From: Amycolatopsis sp. GM8
GTDB taxonomy: Bacteria; Actinomycetota; Actinomycetes; Mycobacteriales; Pseudonocardiaceae
Direction: 5' to 3'
Length of the DNA: 64,000 bases
Assembly: GCF_021653975.1 (NCBI RefSeq)
Contig: NZ_JAJKFK010000001.1
Coordinates: 62,001 to 126,000 of the forward strand
The position numbers and the translations under genes are program-made. The notes under the pieces are model-generated. The model searched no databases and had not been told where the DNA came from. It worked only from the letters and a program-made list of their open reading frames with translations. How positions within the stretch are numbered: position 1 is the first letter of the stretch; each line of letters starts with the position of its first letter. Below are positions 57,406-64,000 of the stretch, in pieces.

Positions 57406-58537
57406 TGGCGTGAATCAGCGCGAGACCGACCCTGTCGTCGTGGTCGGCGCCGGCCTCGCCGGCAGCCGGACCTGCACCGAACTGCGCAAGCGGGGCTACG
57501 GCGGGCCCATCGTCCTGATCGGCGACGAGGCCACGAAGCCGTACGACCGTCCTCCACTGTCCAAAGGCGTCATCCGTGGCAAGCGGGAACCCAAGCCGCT
57601 CAAGGCGGACTACGAGGGCCTGGACATCGACCTGCGCCTGGAAACGAAGGCCGAGTCGGTCGACCTCGCGGGACGCCGCGTGCTCACCAGCGGCGGGCCG
57701 ATCGCGTTCGGCAGCCTGGTGATCGCGACCGGCGCGACACCGGTGCGGCTGCCCGGCACCGGCGAACAACTGTTGCTGCGCACCGGAAACGACGCGCTGG
57801 CGCTGCGCGACCGGCTTGGGTCGGGCGCCCGGGTGGTCGTCATCGGCGCCGGGTGGATCGGCGCGGAGGTGGCGCACGCGGCGCTCGAACGCGGCTGCGC
57901 GGTCGTGGGGCTGGAGTACCAGAGCGCGCCGCTCGCGCAGGCGCTCGGCGCCGAGATCGGCGCTCGTTTCGCGGATTGGTGGGGCGGGACACTGCGCACG
58001 GGTGTGCGCGTCGCGGCCGTCGAACCGGACGGGGTGCACCTGGAAGGCGGCGAGGTGATCCCCGCGGACACCGTCGTCACCGGTGTCGGGGTGCGGCCCG
58101 CGACGGCGTGGCTGGCCGGGTCGGGACTGGAGCTGCTGCCCGCGGTCGCGGTCGACGAACGGCTCCGCGCGGGCGTTCCGGATGTGTACGCGCTCGGCGA
58201 CGCCGCGGCGTGGTGGTCGCCGCGCTTCGGCCGCCGGATGGACGTGCAACACTGGGACGACGCGTACAGCGCGCCTTCGGTGGTGGCGCAGGGCATCATC
58301 GGCGGCGAGGGCCCGGAGTCCGTGCACGATCCGGTGCCGTACTTCTGGAGCGACCAGTTCGGCCACCGTATCGAGTACGTCGGCCACCACAGCGCGGACG
58401 ACGCGCTCGCCGTGGACACCGTCGAGGGAGCCTGGTCGGCCCGCTGGACGGACGCGGAAGGGCGGCTCACCGCGGCACTGGCCGTCGACGCGCCGAAGCT
58501 CATTCCCGTGCTGCGCAAGGAGATCGCGGCCGTCTGA
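57398..58537 (+). CDS. NAD(P)H-dependent ferredoxin reductase (FAD, FNR/AlkT-like)
   Basis: A 379-residue flavoprotein with two Rossmann motifs: the FAD motif VVVVGAGLAGSRTCTELRKRG (N-terminus) and the NAD(P)H motif VVVIGAGWIGAEVAHAALERG (about 145-165). The FAD-closing GVPDVYALGDAAAW and the C-terminal dimer domain follow. These enzymes feed electrons to ferredoxins of P450 or Rieske systems. The start ATG 57398 lies in the operator; a GTG at 57410 is possible. It is divergent from P450 B, which it probably serves. Confidence 0.9.
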   Translation: MLTGVNQRETDPVVVVGAGLAGSRTCTELRKRGYGGPIVLIGDEATKPYDRPPLSKGVIRGKREPKPLKADYEGLDIDLRLETKAESVDLAGRRVLTSGGPIAFGSLVIATGATPVRLPGTGEQLLLRTGNDALALRDRLGSGARVVVIGAGWIGAEVAHAALERGCAVVGLEYQSAPLAQALGAEIGARFADWWGGTLRTGVRVAAVEPDGVHLEGGEVIPADTVVTGVGVRPATAWLAGSGLELLPAVAVDERLRAGVPDVYALGDAAAWWSPRFGRRMDVQHWDDAYSAPSVVAQGIIGGEGPESVHDPVPYFWSDQFGHRIEYVGHHSADDALAVDTVEGAWSARWTDAEGRLTAALAVDAPKLIPVLRKEIAAV

Positions 58538-58551
58538 GGGTGGACACGAAG

Positions 58552-58580
58552 AAACGGGGCAGGCGCCGCCGGCCCCGTTT
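58552..58580 (+). terminator. Intrinsic terminator of the ferredoxin reductase gene
   Basis: Stem AAACGGGGC/GCCCCGTTT followed by TTCC, 14 bp past the stop. The remaining 200 bp up to the Rieske gene hold no supported feature. Confidence 0.8.
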
Positions 58581-58776
58581 TCCGTTGTCTTGCCGGGCTT
58601 GTGTTTCCTCAGCGGCGGAGCCGCTTGCCGTGGGGCAAGCAACTCGCACCGCCGCGGGTTCTGAGGTGGTTCCTGGCGAGGACAGCGCCGCCGTGGTGTA
58701 CCGGCGTACATGAGAAGGCGATCCCGGAGCCAGGGGCCGCCACCCGCACCGCCACGCAAGCCTTGTCAAACAGTCT

Positions 58777-59103
58777 CTATTCCTGCGGTACCTCGACGAA
58801 GATCTCGCCGTCGGTGACCGACACCGGGTACGTGGCCACCGGCTCCTCGGCGGGCAGGCCGCTGACCTCACCGGTACGCACGTTGAAGCGCGACCCGTGC
58901 TCCGGGCACTCGACGTCCTCGCCGTCCAGGTCGCCCTCGCTCAGCTCGATCTCTTCGTGGCTGCACACGTCGCTGATCGCGAACACGTCGCCGCCGGCGA
59001 GGCGCGCCAGGCAGATCGGCAGGCCGCCCACCTCGACGCGCTTCAGCCCGGCCGGCTCGAGATCGGCCAGCTTGGCGACCGCGCACCGTGCTTTCGTGGC
59101 CAT
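58777..59103 (-). CDS. Rieske-type [2Fe-2S] ferredoxin
   Basis: A 108-residue small Rieske ferredoxin. The cluster ligands are CSHEE (CxH, about residues 45-49) and CPEHGSRF (CxxH, about 64-71). Such proteins pass electrons from a flavin reductase to a Rieske oxygenase or, less commonly, a P450. No Rieske oxygenase large subunit is present in the window, so the P450s are the likely acceptors. The start ATG is at 59103. It is the last gene of the amidohydrolase D operon. Confidence 0.88.
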   Translation of the reverse strand: MATKARCAVAKLADLEPAGLKRVEVGGLPICLARLAGGDVFAISDVCSHEEIELSEGDLDGEDVECPEHGSRFNVRTGEVSGLPAEEPVATYPVSVTDGEIFVEVPQE

Positions 59104-59148
59104 CGGTTGCTCGTCCCTTCTCATTTTTCTCCGGTTCGCGGCCGGGCC

Positions 59149-60606
59149 TCAGCCCGCCGCCTGGCGGTACCCCGCGGGCAACGCCATCGACTTCGGCCGC
59201 AGGAAGCTCTCCAGCCCCTCCACCGCGCGCTCGGCCCCGAGGCCGGACTGCTTGCGGCCCGCGAAGGGACCGCCGCCGCCCGCGGCCGGGCCGCCGTTCA
59301 CCTGCACCGTGCCGGTGACGATCCGCTCCGCGACGGCCAGCGCCTCCTCGGTGTCGTTGCCGAACACCGCGCCGCCGAGGCCGTACTTGCTGTCGTTCGC
59401 GATCGCCACGGCTTCGTCAACGTCAGCGTAGGTGATGACGGACAGCACCGGGCCGAAGATCTCCTCCTGCGCGATCTCCATCTTGTTGTCCACGTCCACG
59501 AACACGGTCGGCTCGACGTACCAGCCCTTGTCGTGCCCGGCGGGCCGTCCTCCGCCTGCCACGACCTTCGCGCCGCCGGCGAGTCCCGAGGCGATGAAGC
59601 GCTCGACGATGTCGCGCTGGCGCTCCGCCGCGACCGGCCCGAAGTCGGTGTCCGGCTCGTGCGGGTCGCCCACCTTCATCGCCGAGAGCCGCTCGACGAG
59701 CTGGCCGACGACCCGGTCGCGGTCGTCCTCGTGCACCACGACCCGGTTCGTGGACACGCAGATCTGCCCGCTGTTGCGCAGCGAGCCGCCGATCAGCGCG
59801 GGCACGTACGGCGTCATGTCGGTCCCGGGCAGCACGACCGCCGCCGACTTCCCGCCCAGTTCCAGCGTCACCCCGCGCAGCCGCGCGGCGCACGCGGCGG
59901 CGATCGCCCGCCCGCCGCCCGGGCTCCCGGTGAACGTCACGAAGTCGACGCCCTCGTGCTCGACGAGGTGGGCGCCGACTTCGACACCGCCGTTGACGAT
60001 ACTGATCAGGCCTTCGGGCAACCCGGCGTCGAGGGCGGCTTCGCCGATCAGATACGCGCTCAGCGGGCACTCCGGCGCCGGTTTCACCACGATCGGGCAG
60101 CCCATCAGCAGCGACGGGAAGATCTTCGACAGCTCGACCGCGATCGGCGAGTTCCACGGCGTCACGCCGGCGACCACGCCGACCGGTTCGAGGACGACGA
60201 CCACGTCGCCGACCACACCGTCGCGGACCTCGCGGAACTTGATCGTGCCCGCGTCGGAGATCAACCGCTCCAGCGACGGCCGGATCCCGTCGAAGTTCTC
60301 GACGGCGAACTTGCGGGTGGCGCCCATTTCGTCGGTCTGGAGCGTGATGGCCTGCTCGCGCCGGGTCTCGAGCGCGTCCACGAACCGGCGCAGGTACGCG
60401 GCGCGCTCGTCGAGGCTCAGCCGCGGCCAGTCGCCCTCGTCGAACGCACGCCGGGCGGCCGCGACCGCGGCATCGACCTCGCCGGTGGTGGCGACCGGAA
60501 CGCGGCCCACGATGTCCTCTGTGGACGGTGACACGACTTCGAGCACCTCGCTGCCCGCCGCCGGCAGCCAGGCGCCGCCGATGAAGTGGTCCTCGCGTTC
60601 GAACAT
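59149..60606 (-). CDS. Aldehyde dehydrogenase (ALDH B)
   Basis: A 485-residue aldehyde dehydrogenase. GVTPWNSPI is the NAD-binding loop, the general base Glu lies in LELGGKSAAVV and the nucleophile Cys in NSGQICVSTNR. It resembles geranial or cinnamaldehyde-type dehydrogenases by motif but no substrate can be set. It sits in the operon of amidohydrolase D, mycofactocin SDR and LLM enzyme, and starts 24 bp after the LLM stop. Confidence 0.92.
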   Translation of the reverse strand: MFEREDHFIGGAWLPAAGSEVLEVVSPSTEDIVGRVPVATTGEVDAAVAAARRAFDEGDWPRLSLDERAAYLRRFVDALETRREQAITLQTDEMGATRKFAVENFDGIRPSLERLISDAGTIKFREVRDGVVGDVVVVLEPVGVVAGVTPWNSPIAVELSKIFPSLLMGCPIVVKPAPECPLSAYLIGEAALDAGLPEGLISIVNGGVEVGAHLVEHEGVDFVTFTGSPGGGRAIAAACAARLRGVTLELGGKSAAVVLPGTDMTPYVPALIGGSLRNSGQICVSTNRVVVHEDDRDRVVGQLVERLSAMKVGDPHEPDTDFGPVAAERQRDIVERFIASGLAGGAKVVAGGGRPAGHDKGWYVEPTVFVDVDNKMEIAQEEIFGPVLSVITYADVDEAVAIANDSKYGLGGAVFGNDTEEALAVAERIVTGTVQVNGGPAAGGGGPFAGRKQSGLGAERAVEGLESFLRPKSMALPAGYRQAAG

Positions 60607-60630
60607 CCTCGCAGCCTTTCTCGGTGGGGA

Positions 60631-61551
60631 CTACGCCGCGCGCAGCGCTTCGAGCAGCCGGGCGAGGTCGGTCAGGTCGATCCCGTAGTAGCTCAGCGGG
60701 ACGGTGAAATGGGTGACGCCGACGCCCGTCAGGCGGCGCGCGCGCTCGATCGCCCGCTCGATGAGGTCGTCGGCCGACGTGGCCGAGTCCCAGTCGGCGG
60801 TGGCGGTGAGCGACACGCGGATCCCGACGCTCGCCGGGTCCCGCCCGTACTTCTCACACGCCGCGCGGATGGCCTCGGCCGATTCGGCCACCTCGTCGTA
60901 GTCCGCGGCCTCCCGGGCGAGCCAGCCCTCGCCGAGCGTCGCGACGCGACGCGCGGTCGGTTTGCTCCGCGCGTTGCCGCCCCACCACACCGGCACCCCG
61001 CCCGGCGTCGTCGGCGCGGGCTCGCAGATCACGTCCTTGAACTCGGTCCAGCGTCCCTGAAACGACGACAGGCCGGGCGACCACAGCTCCTGGCAGGCGC
61101 GGATGGTCTCCTCGGTGCGGGCGGCCCGTTCCCGCGGCGGGATGCCCATCTGCTCGAACTCGGCCGCGTTCCAGCCGCCGCCGACCCCGAGCACGAACCG
61201 GCCGCCGGAGATCACGTCGAGCGTCGCCGCCTGGCGGGCGAGCACCGCGAACGAATGCGCGGCCGCCAGGAGAATCCCGGAGAACATCTTGATCCTCGTC
61301 GTCCGCGCCGCGATGGCCGCGAACATCACGAGCGTGTCCGAGCGGTCCGATTGCTGCTCCACCCGGCCGTGGTGGAAGTTGCCCGAACCGCCCGGATGGT
61401 CCATCTCCGCCGCGTACAGGATGTGCTCGCCGTCCATCACGTCGTCGAACCCGATGCGCTCGAGTTCGGCGACGAAGGCCGGGATCTGCCGCAACGACGG
61501 GACGTAGGACGGGACCAGCCCGGGGAGTTTCACCCCGAAGGAGGCGTCCAT
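60631..61551 (-). CDS. LLM-class flavin- or F420-dependent oxidoreductase
   Basis: A 306-residue luciferase-like TIM-barrel enzyme. Motifs are GFDDVMDGEHI (about 33-43), FSGILLAAAHSFAVLARQAA, LDVISGGRFVLGVGGGWN and the closing VGVTHFTVPLSYYG. The bulge and GGR.xLGVGxGW stretch are typical of F420- or FMN-dependent members. It may catalyse an oxidation, a Baeyer-Villiger step or a reduction. It overlaps tightly with the mycofactocin SDR (3 bp gap). The co-regulated ribBA could support its flavin or F420 supply. Confidence 0.87.
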   Translation of the reverse strand: MDASFGVKLPGLVPSYVPSLRQIPAFVAELERIGFDDVMDGEHILYAAEMDHPGGSGNFHHGRVEQQSDRSDTLVMFAAIAARTTRIKMFSGILLAAAHSFAVLARQAATLDVISGGRFVLGVGGGWNAAEFEQMGIPPRERAARTEETIRACQELWSPGLSSFQGRWTEFKDVICEPAPTTPGGVPVWWGGNARSKPTARRVATLGEGWLAREAADYDEVAESAEAIRAACEKYGRDPASVGIRVSLTATADWDSATSADDLIERAIERARRLTGVGVTHFTVPLSYYGIDLTDLARLLEALRAA

Positions 61552-61554
61552 GTC

Positions 61555-62394
61555 TCAGTAGATCCCGCGGGCCGGCCCGAGCAGGCCGATCTCGGCGACC
61601 TGCCCGCTGATCAGCCCGCGGTCGGTCACCAGGTACAGGATCGTGCGGGACACGTCCTCCGGTTCCAGGTACCGCACCCCGTTGAGGCCGTAGTCGAGGT
61701 CGTCCAGCCGCTGCTGGAACTGCTCGCGGGTGGGGTTCTCCAGGTCCGGGCAGAAGATGTCGTACGTCGGCTGGTTGAAGAACAGGTCGGTGCCCACCGC
61801 ACCGGGGCAGATGGCGTTGACGGTGATGCCGTCGCCCGCCACCTCGAGCGCGGTGGTCTTGACCAGTCCGATGACGCCCCACTTGGCGGCGATGTAGTGC
61901 CCCAGGTTGGGCGCCGTCTGCCGCGCGCCCATCGAGGACGTCGCCACGATGCGGCCGTAGCGCTGCTCGCGCATGCGCGGGAGGACAGCCCGGATCGTCT
62001 TGAAGATCCCGGTCAGGTTGGTGTCGATGATCGTCGACCACGACTCGTCCGACGTCTTCTCCACCGTCGAGAAGTCGACGATCCCGTGGTTGGCCAGCAG
62101 GATGTCCAGCCGGCCGAACTCCGCGATCGTCCCTGCCACGGCGTCGTCGACCTGCGCGGTGTCCCGCGCGTCCATGACCACGCCCCGCGCCCGCACGCCC
62201 AGCTCTTCGACGAGCTTGACGGTCTCCGCCAGCTGTTCTTCGGTCGCCATCGGGTAGCCGAGCACCGGCACGTCCGCGCAGCTGTCGGCGACCACGATGT
62301 CCGCGCCCTCGGCGGCCAGCGCGAGCGCGTGCGCCCGCCCCTGGCCGCGCGCGCCGCCCGTGATGAACGCGACCCGCCCGTCGAGCTGTCCCAT
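61555..62394 (-). CDS. Mycofactocin-coupled SDR oxidoreductase
   Basis: A 279-residue SDR of the mycofactocin-associated group. TGGARGQGRAHALALAAEGA begins the fold. A long insert follows the second strand (DSCADVPVLGYPMATEEQLA), and FCPDLENPTREQFQ is the subgroup's signature. The catalytic stretch is TSSMGARQTAPNLGHYIAAK. It would oxidise an alcohol with electrons passed to mycofactocin. It follows the amidohydrolase D stop by 28 bp. Confidence 0.88.
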   Translation of the reverse strand: MGQLDGRVAFITGGARGQGRAHALALAAEGADIVVADSCADVPVLGYPMATEEQLAETVKLVEELGVRARGVVMDARDTAQVDDAVAGTIAEFGRLDILLANHGIVDFSTVEKTSDESWSTIIDTNLTGIFKTIRAVLPRMREQRYGRIVATSSMGARQTAPNLGHYIAAKWGVIGLVKTTALEVAGDGITVNAICPGAVGTDLFFNQPTYDIFCPDLENPTREQFQQRLDDLDYGLNGVRYLEPEDVSRTILYLVTDRGLISGQVAEIGLLGPARGIY

Positions 62395-62422
62395 TCCGGT
62401 CCTTCCCTCCGTGCCGCGCCGC

Positions 62423-63643
62423 TCAGACGTCGATCTTGTACAGCTTGGCCGCGTTGTCCTGCACGATCTTGCGGATGATGTGCGGCGGCAGGCCGTAGAG
62501 CTTCTCCTCCGACCGCTCGACCGGCGACGGGTAGAGGCTCGTCGGGTGCGGGAAGTCGGTCTCCCACAGGACGTTGTCCGCGCCGATGCGGTCCAGCAGC
62601 GCGAGCGGGCCCGCGTCCTCGAACCAGAAGGTGCCGAAGACGCCCTTGCCGAACATCTCCTTCGCCGGCGGCAGCTCCGGGTCCGAACCGCCGGGGAACT
62701 CCTCGCGGTACTCGTAGTCGATGCGCTCGAGGATGTAGGGGATCCAGCCGATGCCGGACTCCACGCTGACCCAGTTCAGCTTCGGGTACCGGATGAGCAC
62801 GTCGGAGGCGCACAGGTTCGACACGAAGCGCGAGTTCGACAGCTCGGTCTGGATCGAGCGGACCGGCTTGGCCGCACGCTCGGGCAGCGACGGCCACGCG
62901 GCGCCGCCCTGCTCGCCCTTCCAGTTCCGCGCGCCGATGTGGATGTTGATCGGCAGTTCGAGGTCGGAGAGCACCTCGTAGAGCGGGTACCAGTGCTCGG
63001 TGCCGAGGTCGGGCAGGCCGCCCTGGTGCGGCTCGCCGGCCATCAGCACGCCGGTGAGGCCGATGTCCTTGGCGCGCTTGGCCTCCGCGACCGACTGCTC
63101 GATGTCCCAGAACGGCAGCATGGCCTGTGGCAGCAGCCGCTCATCGCCTTCGGCCTGCCATTCGCGCATGGCGTCGTTGTAGATCTGGCAGATCACGTAG
63201 GACAGGTCCCGGTCCAGGTTCTGCACCATGGCCGGGGCGGCGAAGCCCATGATGTTGGGGTAGACGATCTGGGCGTAGACACCCATCTCGTCCATCAGCT
63301 CGACCCGCGGTTTGGCCTCGACGGCGGCGGCGTGGATCTCGTCCTTGCTGCCGCCGATCTGGCTCTTGTCGCGGTCGTACTCCTGCATGTCGGCGCCGTA
63401 GTACGGGATCTTCTCGCCGGCCTTGTTCACGAAGGCGATGCTGTTGTTCCTCGACAGCTTCTTGTCGCCGTCGACGAACCAGTAGCTCTGCCCATCGGTG
63501 TCAGTCCGCGTCTGGGGGACCCGGTCCGCGTACTTCGCCGGCGCCCGCGAGGTCCAGAGGTCCTCCGCCTCGGTGACGTGCGTGTCCGCGTCGATCAACT
63601 TGAGGCCTGCGAAGGGGCCACTCTGCCGCGGCTTGTAGGTCAT
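62423..63643 (-). CDS. Amidohydrolase-2 family protein (paralogue D)
   Basis: A 406-residue TIM-barrel hydrolase. The metal motif is IDADTHVTEAEDLW (about 17-30), with NIHIGARNW, WVSVESGIGWIP and LWETDFPHPTSLYP later. The TDFPHPTSLYP ending separates it from paralogues A-C. It is the first gene of a five-gene operon (amidohydrolase D, SDR, LLM, ALDH B, Rieske) whose leftward promoter overlaps the operator at 63708. It shares this region with the rightward gene at 63782. Confidence 0.85.
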   Translation of the reverse strand: MTYKPRQSGPFAGLKLIDADTHVTEAEDLWTSRAPAKYADRVPQTRTDTDGQSYWFVDGDKKLSRNNSIAFVNKAGEKIPYYGADMQEYDRDKSQIGGSKDEIHAAAVEAKPRVELMDEMGVYAQIVYPNIMGFAAPAMVQNLDRDLSYVICQIYNDAMREWQAEGDERLLPQAMLPFWDIEQSVAEAKRAKDIGLTGVLMAGEPHQGGLPDLGTEHWYPLYEVLSDLELPINIHIGARNWKGEQGGAAWPSLPERAAKPVRSIQTELSNSRFVSNLCASDVLIRYPKLNWVSVESGIGWIPYILERIDYEYREEFPGGSDPELPPAKEMFGKGVFGTFWFEDAGPLALLDRIGADNVLWETDFPHPTSLYPSPVERSEEKLYGLPPHIIRKIVQDNAAKLYKIDV

Positions 63644-63707
63644 CTGCCCGCCTTTCGACTACGGCGTCGGGGGTACCCGGATGACCGTGCCACCTGCGGC
63701 CCGACTT

Positions 63708-63749
63708 GTCAACATCAGTGTTTATCGCAGACTCAACGGCTCCGTTGAC
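63708..63749. promoter_or_regulatory. Two island operators in a divergent promoter region
   Basis: GTCAACATCAGTGTTTAT (63708-63725) and CTCAACGGCTCCGTTGAC (63732-63749). The second supplies a rightward -35 TTGACA; TACGTT (63769-63774), 18 bp downstream, is the -10, giving a leaderless start at 63782. Confidence 0.65.
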
Positions 63750-63781
63750 ACCCGGGTCGCACGCGCCGTACGTTGACCTTC

Positions 63782-64000
63782 ATGAAGGTCGTGATCGACG
63801 GGTCCGCGGCGAGCGTCGCGGTGGCCGATGCGGAAAATCTCCAGGGTCTGAGCGTCGAACTGCGGGACGTGACCCCCGAGCGGGCGGGCGAGCTGCTCGG
63901 CGACTGGGGGCGCGTCGACGGCGACCACGTCTGGCTCGACATCGCCACCCTGAAGGCGAAATGCCCCTTCCCCCGCAGCGCCGAATGGGACGAGCAGTTC
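63782..64000 (+). CDS. Small protein of unknown function, cut by the window edge
   Basis: The first 73 codons of a rightward gene are open to the window end. The product begins MKVVIDGSAASVAVADAENL and is acidic. No domain is recognised. It is preceded by a promoter with two operator copies and by no ribosome site, so the transcript is probably leaderless and co-regulated with the amidohydrolase D operon. Confidence 0.6.
   Translation, partial: MKVVIDGSAASVAVADAENLQGLSVELRDVTPERAGELLGDWGRVDGDHVWLDIATLKAKCPFPRSAEWDEQF

Noticed and set aside
58601-59431. Plus-strand frame across the Rieske and ALDH genes
   Set aside because: It is antisense to conserved ferredoxin motifs, with no protein-like composition.
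59416-59433. GTCAACGTCAGCGTAGG inside ALDH B as an operator
   Set aside because: It has only one good arm, lies within a coding region and has no promoter function.
1-64000. CRISPR arrays, tRNA, rRNA or insertion sequences
   Set aside because: No regularly spaced repeats, cloverleaf with CCA-type end, rRNA segments or transposase motifs were seen.

Overview
The window is about 70% GC, densely packed and rich in 4-bp start/stop overlaps, as expected for a large-genome actinomycete. Mycofactocin-type dehydrogenases, a CslA-GlxA-CslZ locus and a SigG-type sigma factor point to a Pseudonocardiales genome such as Amycolatopsis. The assignment is inference from gene content; no rRNA or tRNA gene is present to confirm it.

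Left part (1-22 kb): the end of a feruloyl-CoA-synthetase-like gene with two hot-dog-fold genes; a MarR repressor with its drug exporter; an ECF sigma factor carrying an extra N-terminal zinc-ribbon-like segment, with an SRPBCC protein; ankyrin and COG4705 membrane genes; a secreted protein; the three overlapping genes of a CslA/GlxA/CslZ apical-glycan system; a secreted sialidase; a ZIP metal transporter behind a DtxR/IdeR-like iron box; and an ABC exporter operon ending in a large YncE-propeller/phosphatase protein.

Boundary (22.2-23.9 kb): a possible recombinase remnant, a small unknown gene and a TPR gene that looks cut at its N-terminus.

Right part (23.9-64 kb): a 40-kb catabolic island. 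It holds four amidohydrolase-2 proteins, two P450s with non-standard motifs, a ferredoxin reductase, a Rieske ferredoxin, a zinc alcohol dehydrogenase beside an AveC-like membrane protein, five SDRs (two mycofactocin-coupled), two aldehyde dehydrogenases, an LLM flavin/F420 enzyme and a ribose-type ABC importer. The CoA chemistry is an acyl-CoA ligase, a tandem CaiB/BaiF transferase, an acetate/4-hydroxybutyrate-type CoA-transferase, and a thiolase-DUF35 pair. A PrpD-family protein, a second-copy-type RibBA, a LAL regulator and a TetR regulator complete the set.

The island is tied together by an 18-bp inverted repeat, GTCAAC-N6-GTTGAC, found at nearly every promoter between 25 and 64 kb, including the start of the TetR gene. 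Its GTTGAC half often forms the -35 box, and several transcripts look leaderless. The simplest reading is one TetR-controlled regulon that imports or takes up an unidentified compound, oxidises it (P450, dehydrogenases), activates it with CoA and cleaves it by a retro-aldol or thiolytic step. The substrate cannot be named from sequence.
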